64,000 nucleotides of DNA from Mansonella perstans. Its lineage: Eukaryota > Nematoda > Chromadorea > Rhabditida > Onchocercidae. The position numbers and the translations under genes are program-made. Of this stretch, positions 25,501 to 38,014 are shown piece by piece (within the stretch, counting starts at the first letter, position 1; every line of letters begins with the position of its first letter). The notes below the pieces were generated by a model that saw only the letters and a program-made list of their open reading frames with translations, searched no databases and was not told the origin of the DNA. The DNA is taken from assembly GCA_037074765.1 (NCBI GenBank), contig JBAMDO010000026.1, positions 1-64,000 on the forward strand, written 5' to 3'.

Positions 25501-27390
25501 AAACCAGTTTGAAAAAATTCTGACGTTTTTCTTATATTTTGGTTTATAAGCGAAAATTATTTTAATATTTAGTGCTTAACTTTAATTCAGTTTTAATTTT
25601 AATTTTAATATATAGAATTTTTTAAGCAATTTTACTTCCGTTAATAACTACAAATAAGAAGGATCAACGTTATACTTTTTTTCATTTCCCATAATTTATT
25701 ATTATCGCTTACGGGCTATTTTCATGCCTATTTGTATATTTTTATTATTTGAAATAATTATCTTACTTCAGGTGTTTACAGGGAACTTGAAAGTATTTTT
25801 GACTTATTTTGCTCTCCTTGAATCCCTTTCAACTTGCTAATCTCTTAAGCCCCCATTGCTTAAACTCTTGAAATTTTCTTTAATCCCCTTAGAAAAATTT
25901 CTCTAAATATATTTTTATAGTGTAATAGGAAAGAAGAAACAAAGAACAAGTTGCAATTACAATATCAAGCTTACTCGGCAAATTATCAATTAAATTCTAC
26001 TACTACTGGCGTGAATAACTTTGCTGGACAACAGGTTTGTTATGAGTGTAGACTTTTGAAATCATGGAAAAGTTTAAAAATATTACGATACTATTGGAGC
26101 AATCCTACATTGTGATTTTCTGTGACCAGCATAATTATTAGTTAAGAAGAGAGTTTTATCATCTTGAATTGTTAGGAGTGCAGCACAATATTCATGTTAA
26201 TATTTACCTTGTTGATGATCTAAAAACTGCGTGACACATTTCCATACTGGTTTACAAGAACCAGTTCATCTTCATTACATTTAGTCTGCTAACTTCAGTA
26301 AATAAATCATTGAGCAAATGCTCTATTTCAATCTTTTATTATCAGAAATTAATTTTGGGATAAAACTAAAGTTCTGAAAATAGTATGAAAAAAAAATAAG
26401 AAAAAAATATTAGTATGAAGTAAAGTTTCAAATAAATTGTAAAAAAAAAAAAAAATTTGAATAAATATTAAAATTACACGATTGCAAATGTGAGCTCATT
26501 TTTAAAGTATCAATTTGAATAAATTTTAAAATTGTAGCAGTTAAATTACATCTCACCACCACTACAGCCATTACTCAATCAACGTTCATCGATAACGAAT
26601 TCAATGAATGCACCGTTAGATTCAATGTCTTCTAAAACGAACGAATTTGAACCGTGTCGTACGGGTTCCTATCAAAACTACAATGATAGATCACATAACG
26701 ATGGACTAATTACCAAGTGTAACTTCCATGAACAGGTATATTAATACTTAAATAGCACTATTAATACTTTTTACGTATGGATTACACTTAACCTTTAATT
26801 ACTTCTTAATTTCGGTTAAGCTTTAATTACTTTCTAATTTCACTAATTTATGTCAGATTTTTTTTTTTACTTATTTCGTGTTTATTCTTATATTTAAAAA
26901 AAAAAATCCTTTCCAGTTAATGAACTTTGAGCACTTTTTTATCTCGAAATTACAGTATCACATAAAGGAAGCTGGCTTAGAGCTTTAAATTGCTAAATCG
27001 ATGTGAAATACATGGTTATGTAAAAAAAAGTACAAGAACAAAGTTGTTATCTTTTATTACTTTTTCCTGTCTCTTAGATGATTAATAAATCTAGCAGTGG
27101 TTCATTGATAGGGCATACTGTGATCAGTCGTCTTTGTATTTTCTTCTGGCTATTTTAAAGATTTTAAAGAAAGACTGAAATTTTATCCGTCGTGTTCTTC
27201 AAATCTGTTATTTCTTCAGGACCCTTTATTGTCAACGGCTAGCAAAACACCGATAGGATCATTGCGGATCGGTGTAAGTCCAACATGTCCAAAGCATGGT
27301 CGAGCAGCAATGGCCCAAGTAACTGGTAAAACTAGTGGATTAAGTAGCCTATCTACTAGTGGACATGCATTAGAAGAGATACAAGTATAA
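19554..27390 (+). CDS. nlg-1: neuroligin, postsynaptic adhesion receptor (5' end missing)
   Basis: Type I membrane protein that binds neurexin across synapses. Exons end/start: 19793; 19890-20002; 20496-20611; 20868-21026; 21171-21325; 21435-21581; 22034-22201; 22687-22850; 22942-23029; 23241-23368; 23561-23684; 23956-24035; 24318-24430; 24690-24799; 24874-25018; 25173-25324; 25921-26034; 26541-26735; 27220-27390. All phases agree. Exons 2-19 give 813 residues; the first is open from 19554 but lacks a start and signal peptide. The cholinesterase-like fold is clear: [55 protein letters not shown]. The nucleophile elbow reads GWGSGAS instead of GESAG, so catalysis is lost, as in neuroligins. 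A proline-rich stalk ([13 protein letters not shown]), one membrane helix ([19 protein letters not shown]) and a 159-residue cytoplasmic tail ending EEIQV, a class II PDZ ligand, follow. Only the 5' end is doubtful. Confidence 0.95.
20205..20330. repeat. dispersed repeat, copy 2, in a neuroligin intron
   Basis: Diverged partner of 14690-14815. It shares AAGTAAAT.AATTAAAT, TTTTCCTTTCC, CACTTCATTTTAACTTAT and CATTCAGGAA in the same order. Too diverged to define ends or terminal repeats by eye. Confidence 0.4.
22236..22560 (+). pseudogene. GC-rich island in neuroligin intron 7, possible inserted gene fragment
   Basis: The intron between 22202 and 22686 contains a block of about 50% GC (31, 30 and 29 of 60 on three consecutive lines) in DNA that is otherwise mostly A and T. 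Two overlapping plus-strand frames are open. One runs 22246-22473. The other runs to a stop at 22528 and ends in residues of ordinary protein composition ([24 protein letters not shown]). A single frameshift near 22360 would join them, which suggests a decayed coding copy or a mobile-element remnant. I do not recognise the protein. No terminal repeats, poly-A tail or target duplication were seen. It could also be an unrecognised structured RNA. Confidence 0.4.
26535..26540 (+). promoter_or_regulatory. tandem NAGNAG acceptor in neuroligin
   Basis: TAGCAG stands immediately before exon 18. Use of the first AG adds one Gln to the cytoplasmic tail; use of the second does not. Both keep the frame. 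Confidence 0.5.
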
Positions 27391-28713
27391 TGTATGTATT
27401 ATCAGTGTAACTTTCATTTGTTGTATTCTTCATGCAAATCTTTTTTTGTCATTTCCATTGAAACATTTGTTAGTTACTTTTTTTAATTGAAATTTTATTT
27501 GCTTGGCATTTTTTCAATTGAGCAGTTCTGCACGAAGTTACAAATTTCAATTTTGAATATCAAAAAATCTTCTTACCTCTAGTCGGCCAAAAACCAAATC
27601 TTATAAGGATGGCTTATGTGTTTCTGAAAAATATAATATATTTTGTCTTTTTTTGTAATCATCCAGTTGCATTTTAAATCATACGAGTAGCACATTATTG
27701 CCTTGCGGTTTATAGATTGTTGCTACGAAATTTCAACTGATTAAAATGTCAATTTTAGGCAAATTTTACCACTTTTTTTCACGGTAAATCTATGCGGTAG
27801 AAATTTGTTAATAAATTGAACAAATGATACAGACTAATTTGAATTGCATCATTTTGGAATTTTATCGTCTCTGCTATTTCAGCTGATTTGATATTTAAAT
27901 ACTTGATGAATTGTTATCTGTGCTCAATTTTGTACGATTGTTTTCGTCTGCGTTATGCTAATTTGAATAAATGGAAAAAAATTGTTTGATAGTGTAATAT
28001 CACAAAAAATTTCTAAAAACAATGTAAAATTAAAATATATAATCTTAAGAACAATTCCATTTCAACAAATTATTCATTGAATTTTAATATTTAAGAAGCG
28101 GTCCCATTCAAAATTTGTATTGAATGAACAAGAGAGTTTATGCATAAGCTAATTTTTGCCAAAAAGATGTATGGTTAGTCTCACTGAATAATAACCATTT
28201 GTAAAAATACTGTAAAAAACTATCATTTCATGGTTCCTTTCTTGCTTCTTTTCTTTTCAATACTTATTCAAAAAGTTTTTTTTTTTGAAAATGGTAATAA
28301 AATAATTTGGAATATTACAGTGGTAATTCTAGATGCTTTAATGCTTTGATTAGTTTAATTTTACAGAAAATTAATACCTTTAAATGGTATCATTGCACGA
28401 TTATTTGGATGCAAAAATGCAAACAGCAAGCTAATTTTCAGGCTTTTTTTTCCATAAATAAGGAGGAAAAAAGAAAAAAATGAATTTTAAAATTTCATGG
28501 TCATACAAATGACATACGCATAAAATTAAAATTATTTGCAAAGATTAGATAAACAAATGGGTGGATAAATTTAGTAAAACACCTCTCTGTACACTCTGCG
28601 CATTACCGTGCACAACTATCTCCGTACACTCCAGTACACTGACATCTCCATCCATATACTCCTTTGCATATTCCATTAGTGAAATTGTTTTGAAAAAACT
28701 AATCAAATTATCC

Positions 28714-28747
<34 letters not shown>

Positions 28748-31710
28748 CTTTTCCGTTTGGTTTCAATCGTTATGGGAAAGTTTAAAATTATTACAAAATG
28801 ATTGTCTGTAAAATTTGTAACTATATTTTGGCTATAAATTTTTTGAAAAAGTAAACATTTAAAACAAATATATTTAAACAATAAAAATGAAACATTTTAA
28901 CCTATCTTTAACTACTAATTGTTTAATTAAAATTAAATAGTAACTGATATACATTTTATTTTTTATCAAAGATGAAAAACTTTTACGATTATAATTTTGC
29001 AAAATTTTATTGATTGCTGATAATAATAAATAAAGGGGTGGAAATTTTTTTTTGAATAATTTTTTGGAAAAAATTTATGAATTTCAATCCACCATGTGAT
29101 TGATTATATAAAATCAACTTTTGATGACATACATGTACCTGACAAACAAGATCAAATAAGTATTGGAGCAGTAATGAACAATTTTCATTTAAATATTTGC
29201 AGTAATCAAATAATTGGTAACACTACACTTATTTCTTATTAGAAAGAAACAATTGTATTTAATTTTGAGAAGGAAACTCTTGCTTGGGAATTCACTGATG
29301 AAAATAACATAACAGCAAAATTGATTTCAGTTTCAATTTGCACCGTAGATTTTATATTTAAAAAAAATGGAAGGTATTAAATTTCTTGTGGAATATTTGA
29401 GTTTTTATACATTTAATGAAGCATTCATTCCAAGATATCCTTGCAATTGTTTAAAATAAAGTATTAGCTTTTTTCGTACAATTAATATCATTTTTTTTTG
29501 AAATAAGGCAAAAAAATTGTTTTCGACTTAAGCTTGGTAAGAAATTTTTCGATTATACTTCTAACTGTCAAACTTATCCATCCATCAGTTGTCAGTTGTA
29601 ATTAAATTCCACTAAAACTAAATCAATCATTTAACAGTTACTTTCCATTCACATCACTTTAATGAAAATGAATTAAATTTCACTCAGTGCTTAAAATTAT
29701 CTTATTTAATATAACATCTTATTGTGTTATTTATACTGAGAGCAAGTTTAATTTAGAATAAACAGCAAATTTAGAATAAACAAATTAGTCTTTTTTTTTG
29801 CAAACTGAAATAAATAACTTGAAGGGAGCAATAGATGACGAAGTAAATTTTCTGAAATTTTCATTTTGCAATTTATAATTACTTGCTGGATAAATTATGA
29901 AAAGGAAAACTTTTATTATAGAATGACGAGAAATTTTTTCGCATACAATTTGAAACTAAATAATAAAGGATCATAGAATAAAATGCACCAATTAGTGCTA
30001 TTGCATACACTTTCAAATTATAGGCAAGAATTTGAAATCATTTAAAGTGCCTAAAAAATTTCGAATGAAAATATTAATTACAAGCTGCTTTTTTTCATTC
30101 CGAAATATCAAACACAATAGTTTTCTTGAATGATTGATTTTTTCGTAATAATTTTCAAACTTAAAAACTTGAAAACAAAGCTATTTCCAAAACAATTCGA
30201 AAAAAATAAACAGACAAGAAAATAAAAAGACACTAAAGGAATGCAAATTTTAACTGAAAATTCCCCATTTATTAAATAAAATTCAAGTTTATCACTAAAG
30301 TTACGAATTGTTTCGGGTGATTGTATATATACGTTAAACTTTGAGCTTTATAAATATGTTAGAAGTTGAACTTTTTATGGGTCAATAGTTAATCAGCGAG
30401 ACAGGGCATTAATTGGGCTAAGCCTAATTTGATAATTACAATTTTTGGTGAAATTATAGCTTGTGTTTGTTCAGAACTGCTAAATTTGAAATGTTTTTGT
30501 TGGCAATTTCTCACAAAAAAGTTAGGACAAAATCTGATGGTTAGAATCATTGCAATAAGTACAATTTCAAAAAAAAGTGACTTTCAACTCTTGTAACTAT
30601 TAACATACAAATGGATAATCATTTTTTGTTAAGTTTGTGATAATAAACCCGTATTCCAGAAATGGCTATCATACTAATACTGATAGTATGCTATTAGGAA
30701 TCATTTTGCTTATTTAGCTAGTTGAATTTCAAATGGAATTAAGATTGTTAATGAATTTCTCTATGCAAGCTTTTCTCAAACTATTTGTACATCAGTATAT
30801 TATTTATGAATTTAAGCAAACTATCTTGACTATTCTTTAATTATATTCTTCCTCTGCCTTTTAGCACTCAGTTTCATATGCAAAAAAGTAATTTTTTCGA
30901 AAAAAATTATTCTTTTTCCTTCCTTGCCTTTCAAAAGAAACAATGAACTGAATTTTAAAATTTAAGCAGATGTTTTAAAATCTCAACATCTTAACAACTT
31001 CAAAGAAAAAATATGGAATATGTATATAGTGCGAAGGTGCAATTAATATCGTTTGATTAAGTTTTTTTTCTTTTTTTTTTCTTTTCAAAATAACACTTCA
31101 ATCTTTTTGTTATTAATTGCAATTAGTCAGTTTTTGAAATTGTTTACTTTTGCGATCGATTAACACTGCAATCTTTTCAGGCTTTTTTACTTTTCTTTTT
31201 TGGAGCTTCCACTCAACATATGCAAGTAAATATTTGGCAGTTCTGGAAATAAAACGATTTATAGAAACTTATAAATTTCGATTCAAATTGCTGAAATTTC
31301 CAAACTTAATTGATTGAAAAAAAATAATAAAGTTATGTCTTTTTTTTATTGCATTTTAAGTTTGAATGAAAAAGCTTTCTTAAGATCAAATAGTACGAGA
31401 AGAAATATTTCAATATTAATTTTCAAATTTTGTCTGAAAGTGAAGGAAATATTGTGAATTATTGTATATACGTTTCTCAGTGGATCCGTCGAGGTCCATC
31501 ATCCACCTATTCTAGGCCTATTTGTCCAGCCCATTAGTTCCTTGAATCTATAACATCGCTTGGAACGAGGAATTCGTTGTTGACAATTGAGGTGGTGTCA
31601 TTAAACATAATAGCTTAAAGGCGGGATCTTTTCATAATGTTATTCGAATTAAAAAAAAAAAGTGAAAGAAATGAGAAGAAAAGAAGAATGAGAATTAAGA
31701 GAGACGATAG
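27391..31710. other. intergenic DNA between neuroligin and flp-18
   Basis: Starts with the neuroligin 3' UTR; an AATAAA lies at 27966-27971, rather far from the stop. The rest is AT-rich with no supported gene. It contains a 31-T run at 28715-28745. A slightly GC-richer piece at 28570-28670 repeats GTACACT; a minus-strand open frame there is mainly the translated poly-T run and is not credible. The last few hundred bases (31470-31710) are less AT-rich and may be flp-18 promoter. Confidence 0.5.
28715..28745. repeat. poly-T tract
   Basis: Uninterrupted run of 31 T residues in intergenic DNA. Confidence 0.9.
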
Positions 31711-31780
31711 GCAGTCCAGCAAGAATTTACGAAGCTCATTTCTGTCTTGGCTTCAAGTTCAGCCTAGTAAGCTGGACTGC
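31711..31780. repeat. 10-bp inverted repeat upstream of flp-18
   Basis: GCAGTCCAGC at 31711-31720 and its exact complement GCTGGACTGC at 31771-31780 are separated by 50 nt and end 42 nt before the flp-18 start codon. It could be a paired binding site or a 5' UTR stem. Confidence 0.6.
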
Positions 31781-31822
31781 ATAACTCAGCTGAATACTTG
31801 AGTACTTTTTTTCATTGCAACT

Positions 31823-34800
31823 ATGGAAGTAAACAATTGGACAACATATGTGACAAAACTTGCAATTGTCATTGCCACTATCACAACAACAACAACAACA
31901 ACTTTATATGTCCAATTGGATAATCCGAGTAAGTTAGAATTGTATTATTAAAGATTTAGATCATACAGACTTCTACATGATTTCAACAATCTTAAAAAAA
32001 GAGATCTTAAAAGAATTTTTTTAATTCTTAATAATTGAATTGTAGCACCAATGTAGAGTACTCTTCAAAAAAAATAAATATGTATAATAGTATGAAGCGC
32101 AATTAGCTTTTGTAACTTCCGCAATTTCTACGAGTTTTGCATGCAGTGTCATTGCTTGCACTATGATTTCAAATAGCCAAGCCTGGTGCATTCTATTTTC
32201 TGTTACAAATGTACTTAAAATCGTAAGTGAAATGTTAGAAGCTTCGAAGTTTAGATAAGTTGAAAATAGTTTCCGATGTTTAGATTAATTGATGTTACAA
32301 ATAAAATTTTATGAACTTAGTCAATCTTCTGAGACCTCCCTATTTTCAATTTTTATTCCTTGTTCTATGCATCAATCCATCAATGACCAAACTATTCTTA
32401 ACATTAGAAAAATGATTGAATTGAAGGAGAATGGCTAACTTCTGTATTATTAATGATTCTGATAAAATGTGGTCTTCGGTTACATTTTTTATCAGTTGGA
32501 ATGTCAGTTGAAATTTAAATTAAAGCAATATAAGATAAAATTTTAGGGAAATAAAGAAAACAAGAACATCAAACTAACCGTTAAACTCTAATTTTCAGTT
32601 TCGAGTTAGAATATTAAATCAAATTTTTTTTGAATACAGATTCTTCTCATTTTCTTGTTATAGCAACAGATTTTGAATAAATTGTATTCGTGACCAATTC
32701 AAATTCAATATTTTTTTAATTGACAACATTTTTCTGTTCTTCAAAATCCATTCGAACGATATGAATTCAATTCATTTGTAATAAAAAAGATTCATTTATA
32801 TATTTTCTTCAAGCTTCTTTTATGCAATTATTATTTTAAGCCTACAAATAAATACCTCTGTGTATTGGAGAATGATTTCAAGATAATGAATTTCCCTCAT
32901 TCTTTTTTATTAAGGGTAAAATTCCAATCTCAATTTAAAAGACAAATTTTTTTAAAGTTTCAAATGGAATTTACATTAAGTGCTTGTGCTGAGAAAGTTC
33001 AATAACTTTCTAAGTTTAATCTCGTTAATGTTTTTTTGGTAAAAAAAATTTCTTTGGTGGTTGAGAATTCTCTTTGCAACTGTTCTTTTTTCTTTTTCAA
33101 TTAGCATCCTTCCAAATCAAATTTTCTTTAAAAGGACATCCTTCCTAAACTTTTCATTTTTTGGCAGGCATGAGATGGAGATTTGTTATAAAATTAACAG
33201 ATTTCCACAGTTCATATCACTTCAGTTATCAATACAAAGGGTATTAATTACTAGCTGACACGAAGCGTATTAACAGATTATCGTATTAACACACTAGCAT
33301 TAATAAATATCATTTCATTATCTCATTATCGTACTAACACATATTAACACACTATCATTAATAAATATCATTTCATTATCTTTAACAGAGTGTCAATGCC
33401 ATTAATACACTTTGAAATGATACGAAAAATGATACTTCACTTCAGTATCATTTTTCCAACTCATTTAGATGCAAAAATTTCCGAATCGGAACAAGTAGAT
33501 AATAATATTTTTTTTTGCAGATTCCTACAGGTTAATGAATGTTCCATACGAACCAGCCGCTAGCAACTTATTAATTAAAAGAGGTTTTATTTATATATCA
33601 TGTCATATCATTTGATAATATTAACTGTGGAATTCAATCTGTCCTTTGAGTAATTTAAATCACTGTAAGAGCTTAGCCAAAAAATAACAATTATGCATGT
33701 CAGGTTGTTGACGACAAATGCGCAATAACTTCAATTTAACCTTTTTCCTTTTTTTTCAAAAAGAAGAATAATCTCAATTGAAATCCTTAACTGATGAAGC
33801 TTATTATTCTGATGAAGCTTATTTGCACAGAAATTAAGCACATTTCATCACTTATTTTGTGTGTGCATTTAAGGCATAACTTAGTTTTGTGAATAACTTA
33901 TTTTAGTTTTAAGATTTTGAAGTCTAACATGAAGAACAAAGACTTACTTGCTAACTAAAATGTAATGAATAAGATAGGAATAAAAAAGTTTAATGGGATG
34001 ATTCACTATGAAAAAAAATTTTCATCGTGAATGATTCTAGGAAGTGAGGGAAAAAGAAAAATAACAGATTAGGTGATCAATTATCAGCAGGTAATCAATT
34101 ATTGAAAATCAATTTTTTTAGTTTGAGTACGAAATTTTTTGGAAGGACAGAAAATTAAAAAAGATCGACGTAAAGCAGAATGAAATCGTATTACAGAAAT
34201 TCAAAGTGTTCTTTTTTTGTTTCAATTAAAAAAAATGTTCTTTTTTTATAAAAATTCCAAAACTATTCTTTTTTTATTTCAAGTTTTCAAAAACTTATCA
34301 CTATTTTGGTCTCATTAAGTTTCTCATATTTCAACGACACATAATTCAAATTGAGTTAAAAACTGAAAAACTTCAAACAAAGAATAAAGAACAGTAGCAT
34401 CGGAAAAAGGCTAAAATAATAATGACTATTACTAAAAGATTTCTGAAAAGCAAAAAAGCAACAATGATTTTGTTGAATTCTTAATTTTGCTTATTACCTT
34501 TCGGATAGTATTCAGTTATAAGGAACAAAAATCTTCTAGTATATTAGTCTTCAGAAGACGAAAGTGGTGAATGATGAAATGAAATAATGATTCAGGACTC
34601 TCATTTAACATATGGAAGAAAATCAAATTTAATTTTCCAGATGGTGGTGATATTCCCGGTGTACTGCGATTTGGGAAACGTGAACATTACGGAGCAGATC
34701 ATATTTACAAAAATTTTTCACCGGATTTAATTCAATTTGAGGGAAATGGATATGAAAAAAAAGCTATACCCGGTTAGCTATGTCATGAAGTATGCGAATC

Positions 34801-34996
34801 ACCGGTAGTTAGTGGTGGTAATAATAGCAGATTGTGTTCTTTATTGCATGATTTTTCAGGAGTCTTGAGATTCGGTAAAAGGGAAGGAGATATTCCGGGT
34901 GTACTAAGATTTGGCAAACGTTATGATGATATACCCGGCGTGTTACGTTTTGGAAAGCGATCAGAACCAGGCTTATTACGATTTGGTCGTCGTTAA
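31823..34996 (+). CDS. flp-18: FMRFamide-like neuropeptide precursor, FLP-18 type
   Basis: Prepropeptide of 124 residues that is cut at basic pairs and C-terminally amidated to give RFamide neurotransmitter peptides. Exons: 31823-31928, 34641-34772 and 34860-34996; both introns are phase 1. Exon 1 encodes an N-terminal signal-like segment ([12 protein letters not shown]), rather Thr-rich and so a weak call. The mature repeats are [42 protein letters not shown] and SEPGLLRFG. Each is followed by KR except the last, which has RR before the stop. The Gly donates the amide. PGVLRF repeats are the signature of FLP-18, whose C. elegans peptides act on NPR-type receptors. A spacer of about 27 residues separates peptides 1 and 2, and the second intron cuts peptide 2 inside its PG. 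Intron 1 is 2.7 kb and could hide another small exon. Confidence 0.95.
33285..33381. repeat. 58-bp period duplication in flp-18 intron 1
   Basis: A 39-nt block (ATTAACACACTA..., ending TTTCATTATCT) occurs at 33285-33323 and again at 33343-33381 with one base change. A partial copy of the ATTAACA motif lies just upstream. Confidence 0.8.
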
Positions 34997-35439
34997 GTGA
35001 AAAAAACTGATACTGAAAAACGATGCCGTAAATGCAAAATGCGAATCAACAATATTTATTAAAATTTTAAGCGTTAAAAATACCATAGAAATAATTATAA
35101 GCAATTTGAAGGAAATTTAAGCTTACATTAAATAGGTGATAATGTTGATATCTTGCTAAATGATATGATAAATACAAATAGTATTAATGTGACGTCTGAC
35201 ATATGCTTTTATATTATCATTGGCTTACAGATAAATCCGTAAATTGTTGTGTGTTATTACTTGCATAAAAAACTTGATCTTGAAAATTACACGAAATTAA
35301 ACATTATTCAAAAGAATTAAAATTTATGAATCAGTACAAAAAGAAAAAAGTAAGTTTGAAGTAAAATTAAAGGTTCAAATTTTTATAATTTATATACTTA
35401 AGAGCTTGAAAATCTTGATATTTACTTGTCCATCCATAG
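34997..35439. other. flp-18 3' flank
   Basis: AT-rich, nothing coding seen. It presumably includes the flp-18 3' UTR and the start of the next gene. Confidence 0.5.
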
Positions 35440-36725
35440 CAAATAAATACCGTGCTGTGTCATCCTGTACTAACCATATAACAATCTGGTCGATAATCCG
35501 GTATTCTAATAGTGCATAGGTTAAACCGAATCATTGAAGTATCTTGCAAAAAAGTCAAAAATCAATTAATCTTTTTAGCCATTTGTTGATTAAATCGAAA
35601 ATGGCTTTGAATGTACGATTTGGATTTGCATGATCAAAAAATTATTATCTGATGTTTAGGATAACTTCAACTTGTTTGAAATATCAACATTGATTTTCCT
35701 TCATGATCAGGAATGTCAGTTTGTTAGCAACTCTGTATTTAATTACTGCCTTTTAATGCAAAAAGTGATAGCAGATTTTAAAAAACTGCAAAAAAATGAA
35801 AATGCAAATAATTCTCTGAAATAAAGATAATCATGTGAAATTTAGATTTACTTTGCAATTCATTGGAAGCCACAACTCTAAACTGATGGGAATTTTCCCA
35901 TATATGGCTTCGATATCATTGTTTCATAATGTTATTTCTAATAAATTAACTTTTAATTGATTCGAAAACTCCAACAAATTCATCTATCTTTTTTATAAAC
36001 TTCTAAAATTATGATAAAAGTGAAAAAGAAACTTACTTGCTTCTAAGTACCCTTAAAAATCCTCATATGAATGACGATAATAATAGCTAAAAGTAAATGG
36101 ATGAGAGTTATTATTATTACTATAAAAGCCATTTATATTTATAATTATACGTAGTTAATTTCTCCTCTCTTCCTTTCTTTTTCCCAATTCACACCTTCTA
36201 TCCTCAGTGATAATGTCATACCAAATCGGCAACATCAAATGAACATGAAGTTGAAGGTGCGAATTCAGGTTTCTTTAACAAATGTGATTTCATTTGTCCT
36301 CGATTAACAGTAATTTACATGACGAAGTTATTTCGCTAATCGACCACTTAACTACTGGATTGTATATACATGTATTAGACTGTGAATCACCTTTGATGTC
36401 ACCGCATTTCATACTATCATCGCATATTACTGTAATGTACTGGAGCGATTTACAAACGTGTCATACTGATGGTAACAATATGTTAGTTTGCTATGGAAAA
36501 TTTGTATTAGAGTTACCCCCTAGGAAGCAGTTGGAAAGAGATATGAGTGATGGAATAAAGCAAGCCATTCTGAAATCTATTCTTTTTAAAAAGTTCAATG
36601 GAAAAAAGAAATTAATCGCTTCTTTAGATGTTTACCGCTTGAAAGAAAAAAAAGAAAAAGTAGAAATAATGCAATATGAAAGTTTCCATAACTTCGCAGT
36701 ATCTGTATTTTTGCCATTTTATTGA
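35440..36725 (+). CDS. unrecognised protein, two 3' exons visible
   Basis: The long exon 36311-36725 is open for 138 codons with clearly non-random composition (Cys, His, Trp, Met, Asp; motifs VLDCESP, CHTDGNN, LELPPRKQLERD) and a Lys-rich end. Its acceptor (GATTAACAG) leaves one base, so the preceding exon must end in phase 2. The segment 35440-35500 does: acceptor CCATCCATAG, donor CCG|GTATTC, reading AVSSCTNHITIWSI, which joins in frame to NLHDEV. That stretch resembles a WD-repeat strand, but this is a weak likeness. The frame stays open upstream of 35440, so the 5' end is undefined. No signal peptide or membrane helix is seen. I do not recognise the family. Confidence 0.55.
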
Positions 36726-37966
36726 TTTGGAAATAACTTCAAGGCGCAAATGATTTGCAATGCATCCAAAAAAAATGTATCCATTATTTAATTTGTTAAA
36801 AACAACTTCTTCAATCTTTTTTTTAGAGAGAAAGACAAATTTGTCACTTTCAATTCAGATTCATCAAAGCTTATTTAGGACACTTTTTTCTTCAAGCACT
36901 ATTGAAATTGTTCATGCTCGGAGTGAGTTTGTGTAAAAATTCTGAATGGAACAGGAAATGGAAGATAGGAGAAAGTAAGTTTCCAATAATTTTGCCCATG
37001 AACGAATCATCGGTTGAAGAAATAATTGCTAAACCCTAGCACACATCAACCTGGAACAATGAATGATTCCTGTCCAACCATTTGCTGTTAAAGAGCATTT
37101 TGGATTTCGTTGTTTATAGAAAGGAGTCCAGTAAATTTTGTTAATTTGCAAATAAACTTTAATCAAGACTTTGAGTTTTTCTTAAAATAAAACTTAGACT
37201 CTTAACGGAGTAGAAAACTGATCAGCCTAATCAGTTTTCTCTGTCGTCAATTTTTTCGTTCTATAAGTACCAGTTCAAAACCATCGATCTAGAAGGACTT
37301 TGGTGTGATTTGCAAATTTCACTTCACTTAAATTTCTTTCTTTACTACACTGAAATTTGTATATCGTGCAATACACCGCATTGCGGTAACAATATAATAC
37401 AGTAAGGTTGGTTATGAATTTAGAGGCAAGTTACATTACAATCTGATGTTAAAAGTGGGTCAAACTGATCCCTTGAAATAATGAAATGTCGCAGATGATA
37501 CTGAAATATGCCGTTCAAAAACAAACGGTCTGTATGATTGCATTATAAAAGGACTCATGCATTTCAAGGATAAACAATATTTTTAATGCAAAAATAATTT
37601 CCAATTTTCAGCATTATTCAGTATCTAACTATGGTATTTCTTTCCCTTGAGGTGAAGTGTCAAAATCTGGTGAATTTCTGCATTGATTGACAGGTTTATT
37701 GTCTGAAGGATGATTGAATATCGAGCTTTAGTCTCTACAGGATTATACCTTCATCAACAGATTCAGTATTTGTTTTTTCCTTATCGAAAATAATACCGTA
37801 ATCTTTCTATTTTTTTAGTAAACAAATTGTTTTTGATATATAGATAAATGGATAGATTATTCCATGATAAGAAGACTTATAAAATTTGTTTTTAACTTGT
37901 TTGAAATTAAGCAGTTTCATATCTATTCAAAGCAGCAAACACGAAATTTTTGAGCTTATTTTTAAT

Positions 37967-38014
37967 AAAGAAAATTCTATTCAAATATTGAATATATTTG
38001 AATAGAATTTCTTT
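37967..38014. repeat. short AT-rich hairpin
   Basis: AAATTCTATTCAAATA (37972-37987) pairs perfectly with 37995-38010 across a 7-nt loop, and pairing extends a few bases with one bulge. It is too short for a usual pre-miRNA. Confidence 0.7.

Noticed and set aside
28545..28785. Frames across the poly-T run
   Set aside because: Poly-Phe and poly-Lys come from the T tract.
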